From RGIG8597 sp045133795 (GTDB lineage Bacteria; Spirochaetota; GWE2-31-10), in assembly GCA_045133795.1 (NCBI GenBank), contig JBGUUT010000132.1, positions 1-53,912 on the forward strand: a stretch of DNA of 53,912 nucleotides, written 5' to 3'. Below the pieces are notes generated by a model, which saw only the letters and a list, made by a program, of their open reading frames with translations, did no database searches and was not told the origin of the DNA. Shown piece after piece: positions 8,580-16,366 of this stretch; the first letter of the stretch is position 1; each line of letters starts with the position of its first letter. A program made the position numbers and the translations under genes.

Positions 8580-11261
8580 ATGAAGATTGAACTTGCAAAA
8601 ACTTATGATCCGAAAAGTTTTGAAGATAAATGGTACAGTTATTGGCTTGAAAATAAATTATTTACACCTAAAGCCGGAAAGAAAAAAGAAACTTTTACAA
8701 TGGTAATTCCGCCGCCGAATGTTACGAGTGTTCTTCACATGGGACACGGTTTGAACAATACGATTCAGGATATTCTTGCTCGTTATAAACGTATGCAGGG
8801 ATATGAAACATTGTGGGTTCCGGGAACAGACCATGCCGGAATTGCGACTCAAAATGTCGTAGAACGTGAGCTTGCAAAAGAAGGTAAAAAACGAACTGAT
8901 TTTACAAGAGAAGAGTTTGTTGACAGAGTTTGGGTAACGGCTAAAAGACATCAGAAATCAATTATTTCACAGTTGCGAAAAATAGGATGTAGTGCAGATT
9001 GGAATTATGAAGCATTTACTTTCGATGAAAAACGCTCTAAAGCTGTTAAAAAAGTTTTTATTGACCTTTATGACAAAGGTTTGATTTATAAAAGCAAATA
9101 TATCGTAAACTGGTGTCCTCGTTGCGGTACTGCATTGGCAGATGATGAAGTTAATCACGAAAACCGCAGCGGTAAAATCTGGCATATTAAATATCCTATA
9201 AAAGAACTTCCGGGAGAATTTATTGTTGTTGCTACAACTCGTCCGGAAACACTTTTCGGGGATACGGCGGTAGCTTTTAACGATACCGATGAGAGATTTG
9301 AAAAATATCGCGGTAAACATTTTATTTTACCTTTTATGAACAGAGAAATCCCTGCAATTTTTGACAGCTATGTAGACCCGTCATTCGGAACAGGTGCGGT
9401 AAAAATTACTCCGGCACATGACCCTAATGACTTCGAAATGGGATTACGTCATAATCTTGAATTTATCAACATAATGAACGGCGACGCTACTATGAACGAT
9501 TTAGTTCCTGAAAAGTTCAGAGGAATGGACAGAACCGAATGTCGTAAGGCTGTAGTTGCAGCTCTTGATGAAATGGGCTTACTTGTAAAAATCGAAGACC
9601 ATCAACATGCAGTAGGTCAGTGTTACAGATGTAATACAATCATCGAGCCTCGTTACAGTGACCAATGGTTTGTAAAAATGAAAGAACTTGCCGAACCGGC
9701 ATTGAAAGCTGTCGCTGACGGAAAGATTGAGTTTTTACCGTCACGTTGGGTAAAAGTTTACAACAATTGGTTAAATAATATTCGAGATTGGTGTATCAGC
9801 CGTCAGCTTTGGTGGGGACACAGAATTCCTGTTTATACATGTAAAAGTTGCGGAAAGATGATTGCTGCCGAAGATACTCCGGAAAAATGTCCGGACTGCG
9901 GATGTGCCGAAATGAAACAGGAAGACGATGTTTTGGATACATGGTTTAGTTCTTGGTTGTGGCCGTTCTCAACATTAGGTTGGCCGGAAAAAACAAGTGA
10001 CTTGGCAAAATTCTATCCGACATCTACACTTGTAACAGCTCCGGATATTATCTTCTTCTGGGTTGCACGTATGATTATGGCGGGCTTGTATTTTATGAAT
10101 GACATTCCGTTTAACAGAGTATTCTTTACCGGAATGGTAATGGATTTGCAGGGACGAAAAATGTCTAAGTCATTAGGAAACGGAATTGACCCGTTTGATG
10201 TAATCGACAGACACGGAGCAGATGCGTTGCGTTATACAATGGTTGCGATAGTAAGTCCTAACCAGAATTTAAAATTAGGTTTCCCTAAAGAAGGTGACAA
10301 AGAAAGTACCGATTCATTTGAAATCGGAGCGAAATTTGCCAATAAAATCTGGAATGCGTCTCGATATATTTTGATGAATTTACCGGAAAACTTTACTTCG
10401 GAATCTATTGAAACTTTGGAAAAGGATACATTTGATAAATGGATTTTGGGACAATTAAACAAGACTGTCAAAAATGTAACCGAAGCTCTTGATAATGCTC
10501 GCTTTAACGATGCAGCTAAAGAAATGCAGTCATTCTTCTGGGGAAGTTTCTGTGATTATTATGTAGAATTGAGTAAGACAAGAATGCTCGGCAGTGACGA
10601 AAAAGCTAAAAATGCCGTTCTTTCTATATTGATTTATGTATTGAAAGAATTCTTAAAGTTGCTTCATCCGATAATGCCGTTTATTACGGAAGAATTGTAT
10701 CAAAACTTGCCGGAACACGGTTTGTCTATAATGACAGAAGATTATCCGGAATACAGAGAAAATCTTGATGATACAGATGCGTTGCGTAAGGCTCAAAAAT
10801 TCTTTGACATTCTTTATTTAGCAAGAAATATTCGCGGAGAAATGAATGTTCCGTTAGAAAAGAAATTGGATATTCTTGTAAAAACAACAGATAATGATGT
10901 AATTGAACTTTGTGCAGCTTACGAAAAAGAACTTTTGACATTGGCAAAAGGTGCTTCCGTAAAAGTTGGTTCTGACATTGTAAAACCTCACGGTGCGGCT
11001 ACCGGTGCAAATGAATATTGTGAAGTATTCTTGCCGTTGGAAGGTATCATCGATGTAAAAACTGAGCTTGAACGTTTGAATAAAGAGCTTGGAAAAGTAA
11101 GCAAAGATTTTGATAAAACTTCAGCTAAATTGAACAATGAAAACTTTACGGCAAAAGCTCCGGCTGAAGTAATCGAAAAGGAAAAAGAAAAGCTTGCAGA
11201 ATTCCAGTCTCATTTGGAAAAATTGCAACGTAATATTAAATTGTTAAAAAACATGCAATAA
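8580..11261 (+). CDS. valS: Valine--tRNA ligase
   Basis: This class Ia aminoacyl-tRNA synthetase charges tRNA-Val in the cytoplasm. The 893 residues are the normal family length. The HIGH-type ATP site is HMGH at residues 53-56, preceded by the PPPNVT block. The KMSKS loop is at 527-531. The editing (CP1) domain carries TTRPETLFGD from residue 219, which hydrolyses mischarged Thr-tRNA. CPRCG near residue 180 and CKSCG plus CPDCG near 425-445 are Cys pairs that may bind zinc. The last ~70 residues form the charged coiled-coil arm typical of ValRS. The start is supported by AAGGAAAGGA just upstream. It is transcribed alone, with its own terminator. Confidence 0.98.
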   Translation: MKIELAKTYDPKSFEDKWYSYWLENKLFTPKAGKKKETFTMVIPPPNVTSVLHMGHGLNNTIQDILARYKRMQGYETLWVPGTDHAGIATQNVVERELAKEGKKRTDFTREEFVDRVWVTAKRHQKSIISQLRKIGCSADWNYEAFTFDEKRSKAVKKVFIDLYDKGLIYKSKYIVNWCPRCGTALADDEVNHENRSGKIWHIKYPIKELPGEFIVVATTRPETLFGDTAVAFNDTDERFEKYRGKHFILPFMNREIPAIFDSYVDPSFGTGAVKITPAHDPNDFEMGLRHNLEFINIMNGDATMNDLVPEKFRGMDRTECRKAVVAALDEMGLLVKIEDHQHAVGQCYRCNTIIEPRYSDQWFVKMKELAEPALKAVADGKIEFLPSRWVKVYNNWLNNIRDWCISRQLWWGHRIPVYTCKSCGKMIAAEDTPEKCPDCGCAEMKQEDDVLDTWFSSWLWPFSTLGWPEKTSDLAKFYPTSTLVTAPDIIFFWVARMIMAGLYFMNDIPFNRVFFTGMVMDLQGRKMSKSLGNGIDPFDVIDRHGADALRYTMVAIVSPNQNLKLGFPKEGDKESTDSFEIGAKFANKIWNASRYILMNLPENFTSESIETLEKDTFDKWILGQLNKTVKNVTEALDNARFNDAAKEMQSFFWGSFCDYYVELSKTRMLGSDEKAKNAVLSILIYVLKEFLKLLHPIMPFITEELYQNLPEHGLSIMTEDYPEYRENLDDTDALRKAQKFFDILYLARNIRGEMNVPLEKKLDILVKTTDNDVIELCAAYEKELLTLAKGASVKVGSDIVKPHGAATGANEYCEVFLPLEGIIDVKTELERLNKELGKVSKDFDKTSAKLNNENFTAKAPAEVIEKEKEKLAEFQSHLEKLQRNIKLLKNMQ

Positions 11262-11270
11262 TTAATAAGG

Positions 11271-11303
11271 AGACTGTCTGTTAATTCAGGCAGTCTTTTT
11301 TTA
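11271..11303 (+). terminator. valS terminator
   Basis: AGACTGTCTG (11271-11280) pairs with CAGGCAGTCT (11287-11296) across a 6-nt loop, with one G-T wobble. A run of seven T follows directly. The stem starts 9 bp after the valS stop codon. Confidence 0.9.
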
Positions 11304-11585
11304 TTTATCGCATAATGTAAGATTGCTTCGAGAAGTTTTGCAACCGGCAAGGAATTCTTAGTTAGGCTGATTTCTTAAAAGTCGGCTTTTGCTTTATTGT
11401 TACAATAAATATTTATTACTAAAAGTTTCAGCGTTCTTTTCTTTTTTGGGGGGTAAGGGGAACTTTTCTACAGATGTTTACATTCGTTATCGGTATTTCC
11501 TCTTGCAGAAATACTCCATTCGTGCAAAATGCACGAATCTACCACTCATGTAAAAGGTTTTGTTTGCGACTTTCTTGCGAAAGTC
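11304..11585. other. Gene-free stretch with two inverted repeats
   Basis: No credible gene is seen between the valS terminator and the Nudix gene. The stretch contains a perfect 9-bp inverted repeat, ATTCGTGCA/TGCACGAAT with a 3-nt loop, at 11518-11538. At 11568-11585, directly after the Nudix stop codon on the minus strand, GACTTTC/GAAAGTC closes a GCAA tetraloop when read on that strand. The second hairpin may protect or end the Nudix transcript but lacks a T-run. A GGGGGGTAAGGGG run lies near 11446. Confidence 0.5.
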
Positions 11586-11975
11586 TTACGTTCGGTGTTT
11601 TGTACCAAAACCAGTTTTCAGCATTTCTACGACTTTTGTGTCAGCCGGACAAAATGTATAATCGGAAAGTTCTTCTTTTGTAACCCAACGTGAATCTTGA
11701 TGTTCTTTCAGTATGATATTTCCCTCGGCAATTCGGCAAATGAAAAAAGTTATATGCAAATCTTCCTTCGTAATATCGGCGAAAACATTATCAATCGAAA
11801 TTGTGATATCCAATTCCTCATTACATTCTCTGATAATACATTGCTCGGCGGTTTCTCCGACTTCAGTCTTTCCTCCGGGAAATTCCCACATGTCAGCCAT
11901 TTTTTTTCCTTTCGGACGCCGGCATATCAATATTTTATCATCGTTTTTAATAATAGCTGCTGTTACTTCAATCAT
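11586..11975 (-). CDS. mutT: Nudix hydrolase, MutT-like 8-oxo-dGTP diphosphatase
   Basis: Members of this branch remove oxidised guanine nucleotides (8-oxo-dGTP to 8-oxo-dGMP) and prevent A-T to C-G mutation. The Nudix box spans residues 35-57: G-x5-E-x7-RE-C-x-EE-L-D-I, with the catalytic RE and EE present; the usual penultimate glycine is Asp56. MWEFPGGK ahead of the box and the downstream DSRWVTKEEL fit MutT of 128-135 residues; this one has 129. The start ATG follows GGGAG. It stands alone on the minus strand, divergent from the AbrB-type regulator. Substrate preference cannot be proven from sequence, since ADP-ribose or other Nudix substrates are possible, but the length and the RRPKGK motif favour MutT. 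Confidence 0.85.
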   Translation of the reverse strand: MIEVTAAIIKNDDKILICRRPKGKKMADMWEFPGGKTEVGETAEQCIIRECNEELDITISIDNVFADITKEDLHITFFICRIAEGNIILKEHQDSRWVTKEELSDYTFCPADTKVVEMLKTGFGTKHRT

Positions 11976-12047
11976 ATTTTGCTCCCGAAAATGAAACAGA
12001 GAATAACATTTTTTCAGAAAATAAAAATTAATCTGTAGAAAAACTAA

Positions 12048-12078
12048 TTGACATTTGTAGTTATATTAGTAATATAAG
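12048..12078 (+). promoter_or_regulatory. Promoter with an embedded 17-bp palindrome (likely operator)
   Basis: A perfect TTGACA lies at 12048-12053. Centred 16 bp further is TTATATTAGTAATATAA (12061-12077), a perfect 8+1+8 palindrome whose right arm overlaps the possible -10 boxes (AATATA at 17 bp or TATAAG at 19 bp). A palindrome between the boxes of the promoter of a DNA-binding-protein gene is a typical autoregulation site; this is inference. Confidence 0.5.
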
Positions 12079-12122
12079 TTACACTTTTCATACTTGTATT
12101 ACTTTAATAGGAGGTTACGGTA

Positions 12123-12365
12123 ATGTTAAAAGGGAAAAATGCGTGGACTGTTAAAATTGGTGAGAAGGGACAATTTGTAATTCCGAAAGAGGCTCGTGAT
12201 ATGTTGGATGTAAAACCGGGAGATACAATTTTGGTTCTCGGAGATGAGGAAAGAGGGCTTGCGATTTTGCCGAAATCTATGATGGAAAAATATATATCTA
12301 AGATTTTCGGAGAAATAAGCTTGGGAAATTTCGATATAGATAACAAGGAAAATAAAGATGGCTAA
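12123..12365 (+). CDS. AbrB/MazE/SpoVT-family transcriptional regulator (80 aa)
   Basis: Residues 7-50 form a swapped-hairpin AbrB domain: WTVKIGEKGQFVIPKEAR, then LDVKPGDTILVLGD, then GLAILP. Such proteins dimerise and bind DNA through the beta-hairpins. The C-terminal 30 residues are charged and may mediate oligomerisation. The start is preceded by an excellent AGGAGG site. Its last 8 bp overlap the next gene, so the two are translationally coupled and the regulator probably controls the glycosyltransferase as well as itself. An antitoxin role (MazE type) is less likely because the partner is not a nuclease. A similar regulator-glycosyltransferase pairing occurs in Firmicutes, so acquisition by transfer is possible. 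Confidence 0.85.
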   Translation: MLKGKNAWTVKIGEKGQFVIPKEARDMLDVKPGDTILVLGDEERGLAILPKSMMEKYISKIFGEISLGNFDIDNKENKDG

Positions 12366-13527
12366 GATTGTATTTTTTTGTATTCCGGCACATGGTCATA
12401 CAAATCCGACATTAGAAGTTGTACGGGAGCTGGTATCACTCGGACATGAAGTTTTGTATTATTCATATAATATGTTGAAAGAAAAAATTGAAGCTACCGG
12501 AGCTAAGTTTATTTCTTGTGATGATTATAATATGGAAGAAAAATTATCGCCTGCAGACAGTGTCAGAATAGGTAAAGATTTGGCTTTTTCTACAAAAATA
12601 TTGGTAGATACTACATTGGCATTAGATGAAATGGTTTGTGAAGAAATGCAAAAGCGGCGACCGGATTGTATTGTGGCGGATTCTATGGCGATTTGGGGAA
12701 AATGTGTTGCGATGAAAATGGGGATTCCGTTTGTCTCCAGTACTACAACATTTGCTTTTAATCAACACTCTGCAAAAATTATGAAGCAAAGTATTTGGCA
12801 GGTATTGAAGATGATTTTTTCTATGGGGAAAATCCGGAATGATATAAAACGCTTGCAAGCTAAAGATTATCCGATAAATAATGTATTGGATATTATTCAA
12901 AACAGTGACAGCGTTGATACCGTTGTTTATACATCACCGGAATTTCAACCTGCCAGCGAAACATTTTCTGATAAATACGTTTTTGTCGGTCCGTCTATTC
13001 GTCCGGCTACGTCACAAATTGAAAAAACACATGAAAAGCTGATTTATATTTCAATGGGAACGGTAGTAAACAATGATGTCAAGTTTTATCATGATTGCAT
13101 AAAAGCTTTTGGAAATACAAATTATCAAGTAATTATGTCTGTCGGAAATCTTGTTGATATGAAAGAATTTGAAAATCTTCCGGAAAATATCAGCGTTTAC
13201 CAAAATGTAGACCAAATCGCCGTTCTTTCCAAGGCAGATGTTTTTATATCTCATTGCGGAATGAACAGTGTAAATGAAAGTCTCTATTACGGAGTGCCGC
13301 TTGTAATGTATCCGCAAACACCGGAGCAGGGAGGAGTTGCAAACCGAGTAGAACAATTAAAAGCCGGAATCTTTTTGAAGAAAAGTAATGCGGCAAATAT
13401 CTGTAATGCGGTTGAAACTCTTTTAAATAACGAAGAATATCGAAAAAATGCACAATGTATTTCGGACGGATTTAAAAAATGCTCCGGTGCAAAAGGTGCC
13501 GTTAAGAAAATTCTCTCAATATTTTAA
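12358..13527 (+). CDS. MGT-type (GT1) glycosyltransferase
   Basis: This is a GT-B-fold glycosyltransferase of the macrolide/UDP-glucuronosyl group (YjiC/OleD-like), which moves a sugar from a nucleotide-sugar to a small hydrophobic acceptor. The N-terminal domain opens with IVFFCIPAHGHTNPTLEV, the acceptor-side signature. The C-terminal nucleotide-sugar motif is SHCGMNSVNESLYYGVP (from residue 298), followed by MYPQTPEQGGVANRVE. The 389 residues match the family (380-420). It overlaps the AbrB-type regulator by 8 bp. No signal peptide is present, so it acts in the cytoplasm. The acceptor is unknown; detoxification of a plant phenolic or antibiotic, or lipid glycosylation, are all possible. 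Confidence 0.9.
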   Translation: MAKIVFFCIPAHGHTNPTLEVVRELVSLGHEVLYYSYNMLKEKIEATGAKFISCDDYNMEEKLSPADSVRIGKDLAFSTKILVDTTLALDEMVCEEMQKRRPDCIVADSMAIWGKCVAMKMGIPFVSSTTTFAFNQHSAKIMKQSIWQVLKMIFSMGKIRNDIKRLQAKDYPINNVLDIIQNSDSVDTVVYTSPEFQPASETFSDKYVFVGPSIRPATSQIEKTHEKLIYISMGTVVNNDVKFYHDCIKAFGNTNYQVIMSVGNLVDMKEFENLPENISVYQNVDQIAVLSKADVFISHCGMNSVNESLYYGVPLVMYPQTPEQGGVANRVEQLKAGIFLKKSNAANICNAVETLLNNEEYRKNAQCISDGFKKCSGAKGAVKKILSIF

Positions 13528-13543
13528 ATCTTACATTGTACAG

Positions 13544-13601
13544 AAAAAAGGACTTATTGAAGTGCTTGTAAATTATTGAGCATTTCATAAGTCCTTTTTT
13601 T
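13544..13601. terminator. Long hairpin terminator after the glycosyltransferase
   Basis: An A6-GGACTTAT...AGTGCT left arm (13544-13566) pairs with AGCATTTCATAAGTCC-T7 (13579-13601), with one bulge and one wobble. T7 follows on the plus strand and an A-run precedes it, so it can act in both directions. Confidence 0.85.
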
Positions 13602-13640
13602 ATTGCGTGTGTAACAAAGGAATCACTCTTTGTTCCTTAG

Positions 13641-13685
13641 TTTTTTTAAAAAAACAAAAAACGACAGCCGTTTTAAGACTGCCGT
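13641..13685 (-). terminator. Terminator of the minus-strand lipoprotein operon
   Basis: On the minus strand, ACGGCAGTC (13685-13677) pairs with GGCTGTCGT (13669-13661) with two G-U wobbles. It is followed by TTTTTTGTTTTTTT down to about 13641. On the plus strand the two wobbles become mismatches, so the element is oriented for the minus-strand gene, whose stop is at 13705. Confidence 0.8.
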
Positions 13686-13704
13686 TTGTAAAAACTTTTA
13701 CATA

Positions 13705-16353
13705 CTATTTATTTGTAGAAACCCAGTTTGATGAACTGTTGACTGTAATTGTTTTATTTAAATCCAGTTTATTATTTTCATAATAATAAACTGTGGCAAA
13801 TGTTTTTCGATTAGGTATTGTTACTGTTGCAGGTCTGTTACGGTTATGTTTATTTACTGAACCAGAAGTAGATGTTGTAACTTTCTTTTGAGAAACAAAC
13901 TTTAATTCATAAGTTTTTCCTGACTCTAACAATCCTAAAGTTTTACTTTTTCCACTTGCAATATTGGAAGCTGCAAGAACCCAAGAACTGCTACCTGAAA
14001 CTCTGTAATAAACATTTGAAATTTCGTAACTATAACTATTCTTTATTGTATACGAATATTTCGGAACTACTACTACCGGCTCTGTCCAGCTTGAATTATT
14101 AATTTTTTGAGTACAATCGTTATTTAATGAAATATTAGAAATAGTTTTGTATCTACCTTTTGTATCGTAAATCTTTATATCATAAGTTGTTGGTTCTAAT
14201 ACAAACTCAAAAGAAGAGCCTACAGATAGTGAAGAAGAAATTTTATTTGCTCCCCATGATGATTCACTTGATTTTTTAATATAAACAGTATTAATGGGAT
14301 AAGTACTGTCATTTGAGATTTTTAAGACGTATTCAGACGGCAATTCCGGTTCTGGAATGCCGATGTATTTTCTCCATACATCAGATAAATTGTTTGGATT
14401 GTCCCAATCTGTGTTACATCCTCCAAAAACATATAAATAACCATCTTTTATTGCACTGACATGTCCTGCTCTTACTTCAAAAGGAGGATTTGCATCTATA
14501 AGTTTCCAGTTAGTTCCGTCAGATGAAAACCACACATCATTTAAAAACTCACCATCATTTCCACCGATAAGCCACATACCGTCAGCATTTGCTACTAAAG
14601 AATGGTCATTTCGTGCAGACCAAGGAGCATTAGAAGTTAATGTTTGCCAAGTAGTTCCGTTTGAGGAAACAAGAACATCATTATATTCTTCTATACCACC
14701 ATCCATAAAACCGCCGGTAATATAAATCTTATTATTGTAAACTACTGCTTTATGACCGGCTCTTGCTTTCAAGCCACTTACAGATTGTTTTGTCCATGTG
14801 TAACCATTAGTTGATTTCCAAACATTATTATTTACTGTCATATCCCAAGATTCTTCTTCTGTTTCGCCACCGAAAACCCATAAAGCATTATTAAATGTAA
14901 CTCCCGCATGATAATATATTCCGTCTGTTAATCCTGTAACAGAAGTATATCTTGTAAAGTCAGTACCGTTATCACTATAAGAAACTAAATTTGTTACTTC
15001 ATCATATTCGTCACCAGTTACTCTTAATCCTCCGACATTATAAAGTCTGCCGTTTAAATTATGAAGGGAGTGAGAAACGCTTCGATAATCACCGTTATAA
15101 AAAACATCTTCAGACCAATCGATACCGTTTTTAGAAGTTAAAACAATGTCTTCAACTGTGATTATAAACATTCCGTCTTTTATGGCTATATTATGAGTAC
15201 TCATTCCATAAGGCATATCTCCGACGAATTCCCAATCATTTCCGTCTTTAGTGACCGGAGTCCAAACTGCATATAGGGTTGAATTTTCTGATATTCTTAC
15301 ATCTGCACCGTTTGAATGAACTTTACTTCCGGTTCTGGATGTAGCCCAACCGGAAAGTGTGTAACCGGTTCTTGTGAAAATATCTTTTGGAAGGGTAAAG
15401 GTTGTATTTTCAGTTAATGTATATTGATCATTATTATTGTGTCCATCATTTGAATACAAAGTTAAGCTATAATATTTTGTTGTTTCTACAGGAGTTGAAA
15501 TATCTGTTGTTTTTTCAACTTTGACAGTAGTATTTATTGCATCGACTGTAATTTTGTAGGAATTACCTTCTTCAATTTGTATCCAATTGTCTTCCGTATT
15601 ATTAAAGTAAACTTTTGAAGGTGTATTTAAGGAAATATCTGTAGCTCCTGTATATTTTACAGCCCAATACGTTCCGTCATAAATACAAAATGCTAAAATA
15701 TTTTCGTATTCATCTCCCCAGCAACGTTCATTGGATGAACAATCAATAACAGTAGTAGCTGTTTTTCGTTGAGATTTTATATCGCTATTCCAAACAAGCG
15801 GATATTCTCCGTATGAACTCCAAATAGATTCACAATCGACAATGTTTGATGTTGAAATTGGATAATCATCTTCTTCTGAATTATTTATATTTACTTTGGT
15901 AATCGTAACTGTACAATTTGTAGCGTCAACTGTAATTTTGTAAGAATTACCTTCTTCAATTTTTATCCAATTGTCTGATACGTCATTAAAGTAAACTTTT
16001 GAAGGAGTATTTAATGAAATATCTATAGCTCCTGTATATTTTATATCCCAATAACCATCATATATACAGAATGCAAGTATATTTGCAAAATCATCTCCCC
16101 AGCTACGTTTTTCAGTAGAACAATCAATAATTGTGGTAGCAGTTTTTCTTTGAGATTTAACTCCACTGTTCCAAACAAGCGGATATTCGCCGTATGAACT
16201 CCAAACGTATTCACAATCGACAATACTTACAGAACTATTTGTATTGTTGTCATTGTCGCTATAACTGTAATCATCGTCGATATTTTCATCGGAGCAAGAA
16301 AACATTGAAAACAATACTAATAAAATAAAAATATAATTAATAATCTTTTTCAT
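13705..16353 (-). CDS. Multidomain surface lipoprotein with duplicated N-terminal domain and kelch-like propeller (882 aa)
   Basis: A lipoprotein signal ends at Cys20 (LFSMFSC). Residues ~44-155 and ~170-280 are two copies of the same unrecognised ~111-residue module, each starting IVDCE and containing SYGEYPLVWNS and LNTPSKVYFN. Residues ~293-363 look like a Listeria-Bacteroides (InlB-type) repeat, with GYTLSGWATSR and STLYAVWTP. Residues ~375-666 form a kelch-like beta-propeller with repeated WVFGG, IYITGG, LWLIGG-type and YVFGG strands and 'DVWxSxDGxxW' motifs. Two more small sandwiches close the protein. No catalytic motif is seen; a surface binding role is inferred. It starts 13 bp after the upstream lipoprotein gene, behind GAGG, so the two form an operon. 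Confidence 0.88.
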   Translation of the reverse strand: MKKIINYIFILLVLFSMFSCSDENIDDDYSYSDNDNNTNSSVSIVDCEYVWSSYGEYPLVWNSGVKSQRKTATTIIDCSTEKRSWGDDFANILAFCIYDGYWDIKYTGAIDISLNTPSKVYFNDVSDNWIKIEEGNSYKITVDATNCTVTITKVNINNSEEDDYPISTSNIVDCESIWSSYGEYPLVWNSDIKSQRKTATTVIDCSSNERCWGDEYENILAFCIYDGTYWAVKYTGATDISLNTPSKVYFNNTEDNWIQIEEGNSYKITVDAINTTVKVEKTTDISTPVETTKYYSLTLYSNDGHNNNDQYTLTENTTFTLPKDIFTRTGYTLSGWATSRTGSKVHSNGADVRISENSTLYAVWTPVTKDGNDWEFVGDMPYGMSTHNIAIKDGMFIITVEDIVLTSKNGIDWSEDVFYNGDYRSVSHSLHNLNGRLYNVGGLRVTGDEYDEVTNLVSYSDNGTDFTRYTSVTGLTDGIYYHAGVTFNNALWVFGGETEEESWDMTVNNNVWKSTNGYTWTKQSVSGLKARAGHKAVVYNNKIYITGGFMDGGIEEYNDVLVSSNGTTWQTLTSNAPWSARNDHSLVANADGMWLIGGNDGEFLNDVWFSSDGTNWKLIDANPPFEVRAGHVSAIKDGYLYVFGGCNTDWDNPNNLSDVWRKYIGIPEPELPSEYVLKISNDSTYPINTVYIKKSSESSWGANKISSSLSVGSSFEFVLEPTTYDIKIYDTKGRYKTISNISLNNDCTQKINNSSWTEPVVVVPKYSYTIKNSYSYEISNVYYRVSGSSSWVLAASNIASGKSKTLGLLESGKTYELKFVSQKKVTTSTSGSVNKHNRNRPATVTIPNRKTFATVYYYENNKLDLNKTITVNSSSNWVSTNK
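15514..15846. repeat. Direct repeat within the 882-aa lipoprotein gene, copy 2
   Basis: This copy encodes residues ~170-280. It matches the segment at 15889-16224 closely at the DNA level, for example CTCCTGTATATTTTA and ACAAGCGGATATTC blocks in both. Confidence 0.75.
15889..16224. repeat. Direct repeat within the 882-aa lipoprotein gene, copy 1
   Basis: This copy encodes residues ~44-155. The high DNA similarity to the copy at 15514-15846 points to a recent internal duplication and gives a substrate for copy-number change. Confidence 0.75.
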
Positions 16354-16366
16354 AATAAAACCTCAG

